Assembly (NCBI RefSeq): GCF_013363995.1
Contig: NZ_JABWGO010000004.1
Coordinates: forward strand, 496,001 to 560,000
Source: Nonomuraea rhodomycinica
Lineage (GTDB): Bacteria > Actinomycetota > Actinomycetes > Streptosporangiales > Streptosporangiaceae
Reading direction: 5' to 3'
DNA: 64,000 nt
Shown here: positions 11,269-20,546 of the stretch, piece after piece
Numbering within the stretch: the stretch's first letter is position 1
How the letters are laid out: each line of letters begins with the position of its first letter
Translations under genes and position numbers: made by a program
The notes under the pieces: model-generated
The model's database searches: none
Told to the model about the DNA's origin: nothing
The model's input: the letters and a program-made list of their open reading frames with translations, nothing else

Positions 11269-12480
11269 GTGAGTGAAGCGGGAGAGCGCCACGCGAGCTG
11301 GCTTGAGCTGTTCTTCGACCTGGTCGTGGTGGTGGCGGTGGCCCAGCTCGCGCACCGGCTCCAGCACCCGACATGGGAGAACGTCGCCCTGTTCGCGGTG
11401 CTCTATTACGCGGTGTGGAGCATCTGGACGTCGTTGACCCTGTACGCCAACGTCCGGGCGGAGCAGACGCACACGCGCAGCATGCTCATCGGCATGTTCG
11501 GCATCGCCGTCATGGCGGCCGCCGCGCCCGACGTCGCGCACGAGATCACCGGGGTCGGCACGCACGACGGCTGGTTCATCGCCGCCTACATCACCTGCCG
11601 CATCAGCGCCTCCCAGTCCCTGCAGGCCGCGGGCACGGTCATGACGGCCTGGCCGGCGACCCAGCTCGGCGCGGGGCTGGCGCCGTGGTTCGCCTCCATC
11701 TGGATGGAACCGCCGGGCCGCTACGTCATGTGGGCGCTCGGCGTCGTGCTGGACGTGACCTTCTCGGTGCTGCAGAGCCGCCGGCCGGAGCGCTTCATCG
11801 ACGAGATGCGCAAGCAGGCCGAGCGCCTGGAACGGCGGGAGCGGCGCAGGCTGCTCACCGGCCGGCCCACGCACCCCGTCCGGACCGCCGTCCCGGCCGT
11901 CCTCGACCCCGCCCACCTGGGGGAGCGGCTCGGCCTCTTCGTCATCATCGTGCTGGGCGAGGCCGTCATGCAGGTCGTGGTGGCCGCCTCCGGCCACGAC
12001 TGGGGGCTGCCGCTCGGGCTCGCGGCCGTGGCCGGGTTCGGGCTGATCGTCTCCCTGTGGTGGCTCACGCTCCACTACGGCCTGAGCGCCGTCCCCGGCG
12101 CCAGCGAACGCGGGCTCAAGCCGTACATCGCGCTGCCCGCCCACTTCGCCATGACGGCGGGCATCACCGCGACCGCCGCCGGTCTCGGCGTGGTGGCCGC
12201 CGCGCCCGAGGAGCACCTGCACGGCGGCACCGGCTGGGTCATGGGCGGCGGACTGGCCGTCTACTTCGCGGCCTCCGCCGTGCTGGGCGTGGCGGCGCGG
12301 GCCGGGCGGATGTGGATCTGGGTGTGGGCGCTGCCCTCCGTCATGCTGCCGCTGGCCGTGGCGGTGGTGTCGGGCCTCCTGCCGGGGTGGGGCGTGGTGG
12401 CGCTGCTGCTCGTCGTCGCCCTGTGGCGCGTGGCCTACCGCCCCCGCGGCGGCGCCGTGGAGGCGGCCTCGCCGGCCTGA
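11269..12480 (+). CDS. Low-temperature-requirement A (LtrA) family membrane protein
   Basis: 403-residue multi-pass membrane protein. The start of the mature-looking part, ERHASWLELFFDLVVVVAVAQLAHRL, is the hallmark of LtrA proteins. About ten hydrophobic segments follow, with HLGERLGLFVIIVLGEAV as second family motif. The biochemical role of LtrA is unknown; Listeria ltrA mutants fail to grow in the cold. GTG 11269 is preferred because a -10-like TATTCT sits eight bases ahead; an in-frame ATG at 11236 is the alternative. It ends four bases from the convergent quinone reductase gene. Confidence 0.85.
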   Translation: MSEAGERHASWLELFFDLVVVVAVAQLAHRLQHPTWENVALFAVLYYAVWSIWTSLTLYANVRAEQTHTRSMLIGMFGIAVMAAAAPDVAHEITGVGTHDGWFIAAYITCRISASQSLQAAGTVMTAWPATQLGAGLAPWFASIWMEPPGRYVMWALGVVLDVTFSVLQSRRPERFIDEMRKQAERLERRERRRLLTGRPTHPVRTAVPAVLDPAHLGERLGLFVIIVLGEAVMQVVVAASGHDWGLPLGLAAVAGFGLIVSLWWLTLHYGLSAVPGASERGLKPYIALPAHFAMTAGITATAAGLGVVAAAPEEHLHGGTGWVMGGGLAVYFAASAVLGVAARAGRMWIWVWALPSVMLPLAVAVVSGLLPGWGVVALLLVVALWRVAYRPRGGAVEAASPA

Positions 12481-12496
12481 CCCGTTACGGGATCAG
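12477..12496. terminator. Bidirectional hairpin between convergent genes
   Basis: CTGACCCG, loop TTA, CGGGATCAG: an 8-bp stem with one bulged A, overlapping the ltrA stop codon and lying just beyond the end of the convergent reductase gene. No U-tract, as is usual in high-GC actinomycetes. Confidence 0.5.
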
Positions 12497-13432
12497 CAGC
12501 AGCTTGCCCGTGGTGCGGCGGGCCGTCAGGTCCTCGTGGGCCCGGCCCGCCTCCGCCAGCGGGTAGCGCGCGGAGACGTTGACGCGCAGCCGTCCCGTGC
12601 GGATCCACTCGAACAGGTCGGAGGCGCGCTGGAGCAGCTCCTCCCGCTCGGCGATGTAGTGGACCAGGGTCGGGCGGGTCAGGAAGAGGGAGCCGTTCCT
12701 CGCCAGGACCTGCGGGTCCAGGGGCGGGACCGGGCCGCTGGCCGCGCCGTACAGGGCCATGAGGCCGCGCGGGCGCAGCGCCTTCAGCCCACCCTCGAAG
12801 GTCGTGGCGCCCACGCCGTCGTAGACCACGTGCATCCGGCCGGCCAGCGCCTCGGCGAAGTCGTCGTAGCGCAGCACCTCGTCGGCTCCGGCCTCGCGGG
12901 CCAGCTTCTCCTTCTCGGGCGTGGACACGGTGCCGTACACCTTGGCGCCCCTGAGCTTGGCGAGCTGCGTGAGGAGCAGCCCCATGCCGCCGGCCGCGGC
13001 GTGGACCAGCACCTCGTCGCCCTCGCGCACCGCGTACGTCGAGTGGGTGAGGTAGTGGGCCGTCATGCCCTGGAGCATCACGGCGGCGGCCAGGTCGGCG
13101 CTCACGCCCTCCGGCACGGGCACCACCCGGCCGGCCGGCACCACGGCCTTGTCCGCGTAGCTGCCGAGCACGCTCGCCCAGGCCACCGTGTCGCCCACGG
13201 CGACGTCGCGCACGCCCGGGCCGACGGCCGACACGACGCCCGCGCCCTCGGAGCCGATCGTCGTGGGCAGCTCCAGCGGGTACGCCCCGGAGCGGTGGTA
13301 GACGTCGATGTAGTTGACCCCGCTCGCCGCGACGTCGACCACCACCTCGCCCTCGCCCGGCTCGGGGTCGGGTCGTTCGACGTACTCGAGAACCTCTGGC
13401 CCGCCGTTGGCGGAGATGACTATGGCTCGCAT
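12485..13432 (-). CDS. Zinc-independent NADPH:quinone oxidoreductase (MDR superfamily)
   Basis: 315-residue medium-chain dehydrogenase/reductase of the QOR type, reducing quinones or alkenals with NADPH. It has the N-terminal GroES-like domain (MRAIVISANGGPEVLEY, SGVNYIDVYHRSGAYP) and the dinucleotide-binding motif AAAGGMGLLLTQLAK. The Cys/His zinc ligands of alcohol dehydrogenases are absent. ATG 13432 matches the usual family N-terminus; a TTG four codons upstream is possible. Divergent from the conservon; an 8-bp inverted pair TAGTCAAC/GTTGACTA (13438 and 13524) lies in the shared upstream region. Confidence 0.9.
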   Translation of the reverse strand: MRAIVISANGGPEVLEYVERPDPEPGEGEVVVDVAASGVNYIDVYHRSGAYPLELPTTIGSEGAGVVSAVGPGVRDVAVGDTVAWASVLGSYADKAVVPAGRVVPVPEGVSADLAAAVMLQGMTAHYLTHSTYAVREGDEVLVHAAAGGMGLLLTQLAKLRGAKVYGTVSTPEKEKLAREAGADEVLRYDDFAEALAGRMHVVYDGVGATTFEGGLKALRPRGLMALYGAASGPVPPLDPQVLARNGSLFLTRPTLVHYIAEREELLQRASDLFEWIRTGRLRVNVSARYPLAEAGRAHEDLTARRTTGKLLLIP

Positions 13433-13524
13433 GCTCCTAGTCAACCTCGCAGTCCGGCGCTCGATTCCACCGGGCGGCGCCCCCGGCGCCGACCTGGTGA
13501 TCTTCCGCGGACCCTTACGGACAG

Positions 13525-13552
13525 TTGACTAATGTGACTAAAACGGAATACT
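13525..13552 (+). promoter_or_regulatory. Putative conservon promoter
   Basis: TTGACT (13525-13530) and AATACT (13547-13552) are separated by 16 bases, close to a housekeeping sigma-factor promoter. Transcription would begin near 13560, leaving a 5' leader of about 95 bases before cvnA. Assigned by eye. Confidence 0.5.
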
Positions 13553-13655
13553 GGGACTCCTGATTCGGCCGCTGCGGACGGACGCAGTGGACGGCTTCCT
13601 CCGTGCTGCCGCCGTCCCGCCGGGTGTCCCCCCTCCCCCCGACCCCAGGATTCTC

Positions 13656-15317
13656 ATGCCGCAAGACCCCCTCATCCTCGCGACGGTGATCGGCGTCGCC
13701 GTGCTCGCCGTCGCGGGCGTCCTGTTCGTCCACCTCCGCGTACGGCGTGACCTGGCCCAGGCCCGCGCGCAGCTCGCCCAGGCCCGGCAGGCGCAGGAGC
13801 ACCTGTCCCGCGAGACCAACGTGAGGGACCAGCGGCTGAGGGAGGCCGAGCGGCAGATCCACGAGGCGGTGGAGCGGCAGGCGCTGGAGGCCGCCGAGGC
13901 CGTCCGCGAGGCCCGCGGCCACTACGAGCAGATGTGCGCCGAGACCGCGTACCTGCTCGACAAGCGGATCCCCGCGCTGGTGTCGCACCTGCGCTCCCCG
14001 CACGTCGTCGTGCCCGGCCTGCGCGACGCGACGCTGGCCGGCACCGACGTGGACCGGCTGCACCGCGGCATCCTCGACGCGCTCGCCCGCGCCATCCGCG
14101 AGGAGGGCGAGCGCGTCGACGAGGCGGCCCAGGCGGTCGTGCGCGGCGCGATGTCGCGCGTGCAGACGCAGGCGCTGCGCGCCCAGGACCTGCTCGCCGA
14201 CGTGCAGCGCCGCTACAGCGGCGACGAGCACACCGCGCTGCTGCGCGAGGTGCTGGGCCTGGACATGTTCAACGAGCTGATCATCCGGCGGGTCCAGGCG
14301 ACCGGCATCGCCTGCGGCGCCACGCCCGGCCTGTCGCGTGACGACACCTACCTCGTGGACCTGGTGGTGGGCGCCATCTCCCGCGTGGAGAACTTCGAGC
14401 AGCGCGTCGAGGGCCCGGCCAACCACCTGCGCCGCCGGGTCGGCGTGGCCGCCCGCGCCGCCGAGCCGATCCTGTTCGTCACCTCCGAGCTGCTGGCCAA
14501 CGCGGTCCACCACTCGCACGGCACGCTCAAGGTGTCCATCGCCGTGCACGAGACCAACACCGGCGCGGCCATCGTCATCGACGACGCCGGGGTCGGGCTG
14601 AACGAGGAGCAGTTCGCCCGCGCCTCCCGCCTGCTGAACGGCACCCAGCCCGTGCGGCTGGTGGACCTGGGCAACCCGCCGCACACCGGCTGGGCCGCGA
14701 TCGGCCGGCAGGTCGCCCACTACGGCATGCAGGTCACGGTCAAGAAGAGCGCGTTCGGCGGGGTCCAGGCGGTGGTGGGCATCCCCAACGGGCTGCTGGT
14801 GGAGATGCCCGAGCACAGCCGGCCCTCGGTGCTGGCGCCCGAGCCGGTCCGGGCCGTCGCCGCCACGTCGCTCCGCCGGGAGCCCGCCGCGACGCCGTCC
14901 CGGGCCGCCGCCCCGGAGGCCCGTCCGGTGTCCGTCCCGGCCACCAGCGCCGCGCCGGCCACGGTCGCGGGTCCCGGCTCGGCGGCCACGGTCGCCGGCA
15001 CGGCCCCCGGCGCCGGCCCGGTCGCGGACCCCGGCCCGGTCGCGGCCCCCGGCTCGGTCGCCGGCCACGACGGGCAGGCGCGGCCGGACGGCGCCGAGCC
15101 GCTCCCCGGGCTGCCCCAGCGCCGCCGCCAGACGCCCCGCGCCACCCCCGCCCGCGCCGCCCGCCCGGCGGCCGGAGCCCCCGGCAGGGGCGCGGACCGG
15201 GCGCTCACCACCCCCGAGGAGGCGCAGAGGCGGTGGGGAGACTTCCAGACCGGCGCCGAAGCGGGCCGCCGCGAGGCGATCCCGTCCCAGCCGCACGACA
15301 TCACCGAAGGGAACTGA
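13656..15317 (+). CDS. cvnA: Conservon sensor-kinase-like protein CvnA
   Basis: 553-residue first member of a conservon, the actinomycete operon whose products resemble a eukaryotic G-protein-coupled complex. It has one N-terminal transmembrane helix (about 5-26), a coiled-coil stretch (30-100) rich in Ala, Arg and Gln, and a histidine-kinase-type ATPase domain from about residue 255 (N-box ELLANAVHHSHG, then DDAGVGL). The last 170 residues are Pro/Ala-rich and disordered, ending before EEAQRRWGDFQ. No phosphoacceptor HisKA domain is obvious. ATG 13656 is chosen for AGGA five bases upstream and the direct transmembrane start. Seven bases separate it from cvnB. Confidence 0.9.
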   Translation: MPQDPLILATVIGVAVLAVAGVLFVHLRVRRDLAQARAQLAQARQAQEHLSRETNVRDQRLREAERQIHEAVERQALEAAEAVREARGHYEQMCAETAYLLDKRIPALVSHLRSPHVVVPGLRDATLAGTDVDRLHRGILDALARAIREEGERVDEAAQAVVRGAMSRVQTQALRAQDLLADVQRRYSGDEHTALLREVLGLDMFNELIIRRVQATGIACGATPGLSRDDTYLVDLVVGAISRVENFEQRVEGPANHLRRRVGVAARAAEPILFVTSELLANAVHHSHGTLKVSIAVHETNTGAAIVIDDAGVGLNEEQFARASRLLNGTQPVRLVDLGNPPHTGWAAIGRQVAHYGMQVTVKKSAFGGVQAVVGIPNGLLVEMPEHSRPSVLAPEPVRAVAATSLRREPAATPSRAAAPEARPVSVPATSAAPATVAGPGSAATVAGTAPGAGPVADPGPVAAPGSVAGHDGQARPDGAEPLPGLPQRRRQTPRATPARAARPAAGAPGRGADRALTTPEEAQRRWGDFQTGAEAGRREAIPSQPHDITEGN

Positions 15318-15324
15318 CCACCCC

Positions 15325-15780
15325 ATGGACGCCCACTCCGCAGCCACCACCGCGCAGACCAAGGGCCGCCCGCTCTCGCTCGACGTGTCCTGGGTGCTGG
15401 CGCCGCTGCTGGCGCTGCCCGGCGTCGCGAGCGGCGTGGTGCTGAGCCGTGACGGGCTCATCCTCGGCGGCTCCGCCGGCCTGTCCGTCGAGGCGGGGGA
15501 GCGCTCCGCCGCGATGACCAGCTCCGTGCTGGGGGCCGCGCGCGCCCTGTGCGCCGGCCTCGGCTCCGCCGCCGACGGCGAGGTGGTCGACATCGTCATC
15601 TCCACGGGCGCCGGCTACACCTACATCGCCCCCGCGGGGGAGCGGGCCGCCATCGTCGTGTCCGCCACCGGAGGGGTCAACATCGGCTCCCTGGCGTACG
15701 AGGTGCAGCTCCAGGTGCAGAAACTGATCAAGGCCCTCGACGAGGCGAGCGCCGCCAGGACGCCGGGCGTCCGCGCATGA
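15325..15780 (+). CDS. cvnB: Conservon roadblock/LC7 protein CvnB
   Basis: 151-residue roadblock/LC7-domain protein (residues 18-140: LDVSWVLAPLLALPGVASGVVLSRDGL). In conservons CvnB is thought to act as regulator or scaffold of the small GTPase CvnD, as MglB does for MglA. The stop overlaps the start of cvnC as ATGA, indicating coupled translation. Confidence 0.92.
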   Translation: MDAHSAATTAQTKGRPLSLDVSWVLAPLLALPGVASGVVLSRDGLILGGSAGLSVEAGERSAAMTSSVLGAARALCAGLGSAADGEVVDIVISTGAGYTYIAPAGERAAIVVSATGGVNIGSLAYEVQLQVQKLIKALDEASAARTPGVRA

Positions 15781-16127
15781 GCTCCGGACGGCAACGGCGG
15801 CGTGTCGTCCCGGACTACATGGCCGCCGCCAGGGTGAGCGTCCCCGAGCACATCACCGTCGAGAGGACCACCCTCGTCTACGTCGCCCCGGACGTGGTCG
15901 CCGACGGGCTGGACCCGCCCGCCTCCCACCTGCTGACCCTGCTGGCGGACGGGCCGCTGTCGGTGTACGAGTGCGCCGCGCACCTCGGCCTGCCGTACTG
16001 CGTGGTGCGGCTGCTGGTCGCCGGGCTGGCGGCCGGCGGAACCCTCCTCACCCGCGACCCGCCTCCCGCGGACCTGCCCGACCTGGAGATCTTGGAGTTG
16101 GTGATCAGTGGCCTTCGCGCGCTCTGA
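15777..16127 (+). CDS. cvnC: Conservon DUF742 protein CvnC
   Basis: 116-residue DUF742 protein with a winged-helix-like core (LLTLLADGPLSVYECAAHLGLPYCVVRLLVAGL) and the usual C-terminal DLEILELVISGLRAL. It links CvnA/B to CvnD in the accepted complex model; its own activity is unknown. Starts within the cvnB stop (ATGA) and overlaps cvnD by 20 bases. Confidence 0.92.
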   Translation: MSSGRQRRRVVPDYMAAARVSVPEHITVERTTLVYVAPDVVADGLDPPASHLLTLLADGPLSVYECAAHLGLPYCVVRLLVAGLAAGGTLLTRDPPPADLPDLEILELVISGLRAL

Positions 16128-16686
16128 CGGCCGCATCAGCGCCGACCACGTACCGGTCAAGCTGGTCATCGCCGGCCCGTTCGGCGTGGGCAAGACGACC
16201 ATCGTCAACGCCCTGTCCGAGATCGAGCCGCTCAACACCGAGGAGGTGCTGACGCAGGCCGGCACGCTGGTCGACGACCTCACCGGCGTGAACGAGAAGA
16301 CCACCACCACGACCGCGATCGACTTCGGCCGCCTCACGCTGCCCGGCGTGGTGCTCTACCTGTTCGGGGCGCCCGGCCAGACCCGGTTCCAGGTGCTGTG
16401 GGACGAGCTGGTCCGCGGCGCCCTCGGCGTGCTGGTGCTGGCCGACACGCGCCGCATCGACGACAGCTTCGCCGTCCTCGACCTGGTGGAGAACGCCGGG
16501 ATCCGGTACGCGGTGGCCGTCAACCACTTCCCCGACTCGCCCCAGTACCCGTCCGACGCCCTGCGCAAGGCGCTGGACCTGGACCCGCGCACGCCGTTGC
16601 TGGTGTGCGACGCACGCGACCCCGTGTCCGCCCGCGCGTCCCTGATCGCGCTGGTCGAGCACATCAGAGAACTGGTTCTGTCATGA
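16108..16686 (+). CDS. cvnD: Conservon small GTPase CvnD
   Basis: 192-residue Ras-like GTPase with P-loop GPFGVGKTT (residues 23-31), a threonine-rich switch I region (KTTTTTAIDFGR) and switch II FGAPGQTRF. The usual guanine-specifying NKxD is represented by NHFPDS, a common conservon variation. It is the switch of the cvn complex, presumably regulated by CvnB. GTG start; the stop overlaps the first P450 start as ATGA. Confidence 0.92.
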   Translation: MAFARSDGRISADHVPVKLVIAGPFGVGKTTIVNALSEIEPLNTEEVLTQAGTLVDDLTGVNEKTTTTTAIDFGRLTLPGVVLYLFGAPGQTRFQVLWDELVRGALGVLVLADTRRIDDSFAVLDLVENAGIRYAVAVNHFPDSPQYPSDALRKALDLDPRTPLLVCDARDPVSARASLIALVEHIRELVLS

Positions 16687-17911
16687 CGACGCGCTACATC
16701 CCCGACGCCGGCCGCCTGTACGGGCCCGACTTCGCCCGCGACCCGCAGGCCGTCTACGCGGAGCTGCGCCGGCGCTACGGCCCGGTCGCGCCCGTCGAGA
16801 TCGCGCCCGGCATCGGGGCGCACCTCGTGCTCGGCTACCAGGCGGCCGTGGACGTGCTCACCAACGCGGGCGGGGCGTGGAGCAAGGACTCCCGCGACTG
16901 GATGGCCACCCTGCCCGAGACGCCCGAGGCGGCCGGCGCGGTCGGCATGCTCGGCTACCGGCCCAACGCGCTGTACTCCGACGGCGCCGAGCACGCCCGC
17001 TACCGCAAGGCGATCATCGACTGCTTCGGCATGGTCCAGCCGCACAAGCTGCGCCAGCTCGTGATCGAGGTGGCCGACTCGCTCATCGCCCGCTTCGCCG
17101 GGCGGGGCGAGGCCGACCTGGCCGGCGACTTCGCCCGGCCCATCCCGCTGAAGATCTTCAACCGGCTCTTCGGCCGTCCCGACTCCGACAGCGACGCCCT
17201 GATCAGCGCCCTGTCGGACCTGATGGAGGCCGACGGCGAGGCGGGCGCGCGCGGGCTGGACGCCTTCAGCCGCTACCTCGGCGAGCTGGTCGCGGCCAAG
17301 TACGCCGAGCGGGGCGACGACCTCACCTCCTGGCTGATCGACCATCCCGCCGGGCTGAGCCAGGAGGAGCTCATCTGGCAGCTCGTCCTGGTGGTGGCCG
17401 CCAGCTACGAGCCCACGGCCAGCCTCATCTCCAACGCCATCTCCCGCATGGTCAGCGACGACCGCTACTACTCCTCGCTCACCAACGGGGCCCTCAGCAC
17501 GTACGACGCCCTGCTGGAGGCGCTGCGCGCCGAGCCGGCCATGGCCAACTACGGCCCCTACTTCGTGCGGCATCCCGTGCACTTCCACGGCACCTGGATC
17601 CGCCCGGCCGAGCTGGTCCTCGTCTCCTACGCCGGGGCCAACACCGAGCCGACGAACGTGCCCGAGGAGCTGCGCTCCGACGGCGGCGCCTACCTCGGGT
17701 TCGGCGCGGGCCCGCACCGCTGCCCCGCGAGCGACCCGGCCATGCTCATCGCGATGACCGCGATCGAACGCCTGACCTCTCACCTGTGCGACCTGGAGCT
17801 GACCGTGCCCCGCGAGGAGCTGTCCTGGCGGCCCGGCCCGTTCCACCGGTCGCTGGCGCACCTTCCGGTGCGCTTCACACCCATCCGTCCTGACCAGCCT
17901 GGAGAATCCCC

Positions 17912-19149
<1,238 letters not shown>

Positions 19150-19153
<4 letters not shown>

Positions 19154-19168
19154 CCCTTCGCCGGTCAG
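19150..19168. terminator. Bidirectional hairpin ending the conservon
   Basis: CTGACC, 7-base loop, GGTCAG: a perfect 6-bp stem spanning the stop of the P450 gene and the last codon and stop of the convergent hemerythrin gene. Confidence 0.5.
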
Positions 19169-19632
19169 GCGTCGCCGAACATCTGCTGTTTGCCGCTCTC
19201 CGGAGCGTCGAGCGCGTGAAGCGCCCGGGTCAGCGAGCCTTCCTCGTAGGCGAAATGGGCCTTCATCACGGCCTTGATGTTGTTGATCTGCAGGAAGAGC
19301 TCCTGCGGTGATGTCTCCGGGGAGTCCAGGCTCCGCTGGAAGTCGGCGAGAAGCCGTGCCAGGACCTGGTGCTCGCGAGTCAGACGCGTGATCGCGGGCT
19401 CCAGGTCCGGCATCCGCTCCAGCAGGGCCGGGAAGAGGACGGCGTCCTCGCTGCGGTGATGGCTTCCGAGAGCGGAGCAGAAGGTGTAGCAGAAGTCGCG
19501 CAGCTCGGGCTTGAGGGCCTGGGCGCGGTTGCCGGAGCGGATCGCCCTGCGGGCGTCCTCCAGCGCCCTCTCCAGGCGGTGATGGACGTTCTGCAGTTCG
19601 AGGTGCCAGGCGAAGACGCGGTTGCGCAGCAT
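19165..19632 (-). CDS. Hemerythrin HHE-domain protein
   Basis: 155-residue all-helical protein with hemerythrin-type iron ligands: HH..E in SHHRSEDAVLFPAL, EH in TREHQVL, and H..YEE in AHFAYEE near the C-terminus; an N-terminal LQNVHHRLE supplies a further His. Such proteins carry a di-iron centre that binds or senses oxygen, nitric oxide or peroxide. ATG with AAGGAAGGG eight bases upstream. It follows padR on the same strand with a 21-base gap, so the PadR protein may control it. Confidence 0.85.
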   Translation of the reverse strand: MLRNRVFAWHLELQNVHHRLERALEDARRAIRSGNRAQALKPELRDFCYTFCSALGSHHRSEDAVLFPALLERMPDLEPAITRLTREHQVLARLLADFQRSLDSPETSPQELFLQINNIKAVMKAHFAYEEGSLTRALHALDAPESGKQQMFGDA

Positions 19633-19653
19633 GACGGGCCCTTCCTTTCGGCT

Positions 19654-20232
19654 TCATGTCGTCGGATCATGCGAGCCCCGGCGGGACCTCTCCTCGGCGA
19701 CCAGCTCGGGGAGACGCGACGCCAGCTCGCGATGCCAGGTGACCTCCGCGCGCAGGCGGGCGACGCGGTGCCGCATCGCGAGGGACTCCGCCAGGGTCAG
19801 ATGGCGGGCGATCGACCGCGCGTGCGCCTCGTAGTCGGTGAGCATCGCCTCCAGCGACGCGATCCGGGCCTCGATGACGGGAGGCAGGTCGTCGAGATGG
19901 TCGGGGTCGAGCCGGGTGAGGACGAGGTCGAACGGGTCAGGCTTCAGGACGATCTCGCGCAACCCGCTCAGCCGGAGCGACGACAGCGTCCGCGAACCGG
20001 CGTCGGTGATCCGCCACACCTGGCGCTGCGGATAGGAGCCGACCCGCTCCGTCCGGACCTCCCCGATCAGCCCTTCCGCGGCGAGCCGCTTGATGGCGCC
20101 GTAGAGCCCGCCGATGGTGATGTCGGTCCAGAGGTCGAGATGCTCCTCCTCGGCGAGGAGCCGTAGCTGGTGGCCGTGCATCGGGCCGCGCTCGGACAAC
20201 GCGCCGAGGATGAAGACACGTATCGACGACAC
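19654..20232 (-). CDS. PadR-family transcriptional regulator
   Basis: 192-residue regulator with the PadR winged helix at residues 5-90 (FILGALSERGPMHGHQLRLL, then TIGGLYGAIKRLAAEGLI) and a C-terminal dimerisation helix region (110-185). GTG start without a clear Shine-Dalgarno sequence. The 10-bp palindrome AGACTAGTCT lies directly before the start and could be an autoregulatory operator. Probably co-transcribed with the hemerythrin gene. Confidence 0.88.
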   Translation of the reverse strand: MSSIRVFILGALSERGPMHGHQLRLLAEEEHLDLWTDITIGGLYGAIKRLAAEGLIGEVRTERVGSYPQRQVWRITDAGSRTLSSLRLSGLREIVLKPDPFDLVLTRLDPDHLDDLPPVIEARIASLEAMLTDYEAHARSIARHLTLAESLAMRHRVARLRAEVTWHRELASRLPELVAEERSRRGSHDPTT

Positions 20233-20233
20233 G

Positions 20234-20243
20234 AGACTAGTCT
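20234..20243. promoter_or_regulatory. Palindrome abutting the padR start
   Basis: AGACTAGTCT is a perfect 10-bp palindrome one base upstream of the padR GTG. The position fits autorepression; PadR binding is inference. Confidence 0.35.
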
Positions 20244-20290
20244 TGCGAGAGTACCGCTCACGATCAAGAGCGCCAGCGTGATCAGTCCGG

Positions 20291-20392
20291 CTCCAGGACC
20301 GGCCTGGCTCCAGGACCGGCCTGGCTTCAGGACCGGCCTGGCTTCAGGACCGGCCTGGCTCCAGGACCGGCCCGGCTTCAGGATCGGCCCGG
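20291..20392. repeat. Tandem repeat, six 17-bp units
   Basis: Six head-to-tail copies of CTCCAGGACCGGCCTGG with C/T variants at a few positions; each unit contains the inverted pair CCAGG/CCTGG around ACCGG, so each can fold into a small hairpin. It occupies a third of the 314-base gap (20233-20546) between padR and the Vgb-like gene. Apart from this array and the palindrome at the padR start I see nothing in that gap. Confidence 0.9.
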
Positions 20393-20546
20393 CCTCCCAC
20401 CCCGTGATGCCGTCTCGTCGCACCGCCGTCCCGGCCACCGCGTCGCCGCCATCCGCACCCGAGCCGACGCCGCCCGCCCGATCACGCCGCACCAGAGGCT
20501 GGTCACGGGCCGGACGGCGTCGGCTGTCGCGCCGCGCCCGGAGGTG

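Noticed and set aside
13515-15605. Long minus-strand frame opposite cvnA and cvnB
   Set aside because: No recognisable domains and low-complexity composition; the conservon on the plus strand is certain.
20291-20392. Possible CRISPR array
   Set aside because: Units are contiguous 17-mers without unique spacers, and no cas genes are present.
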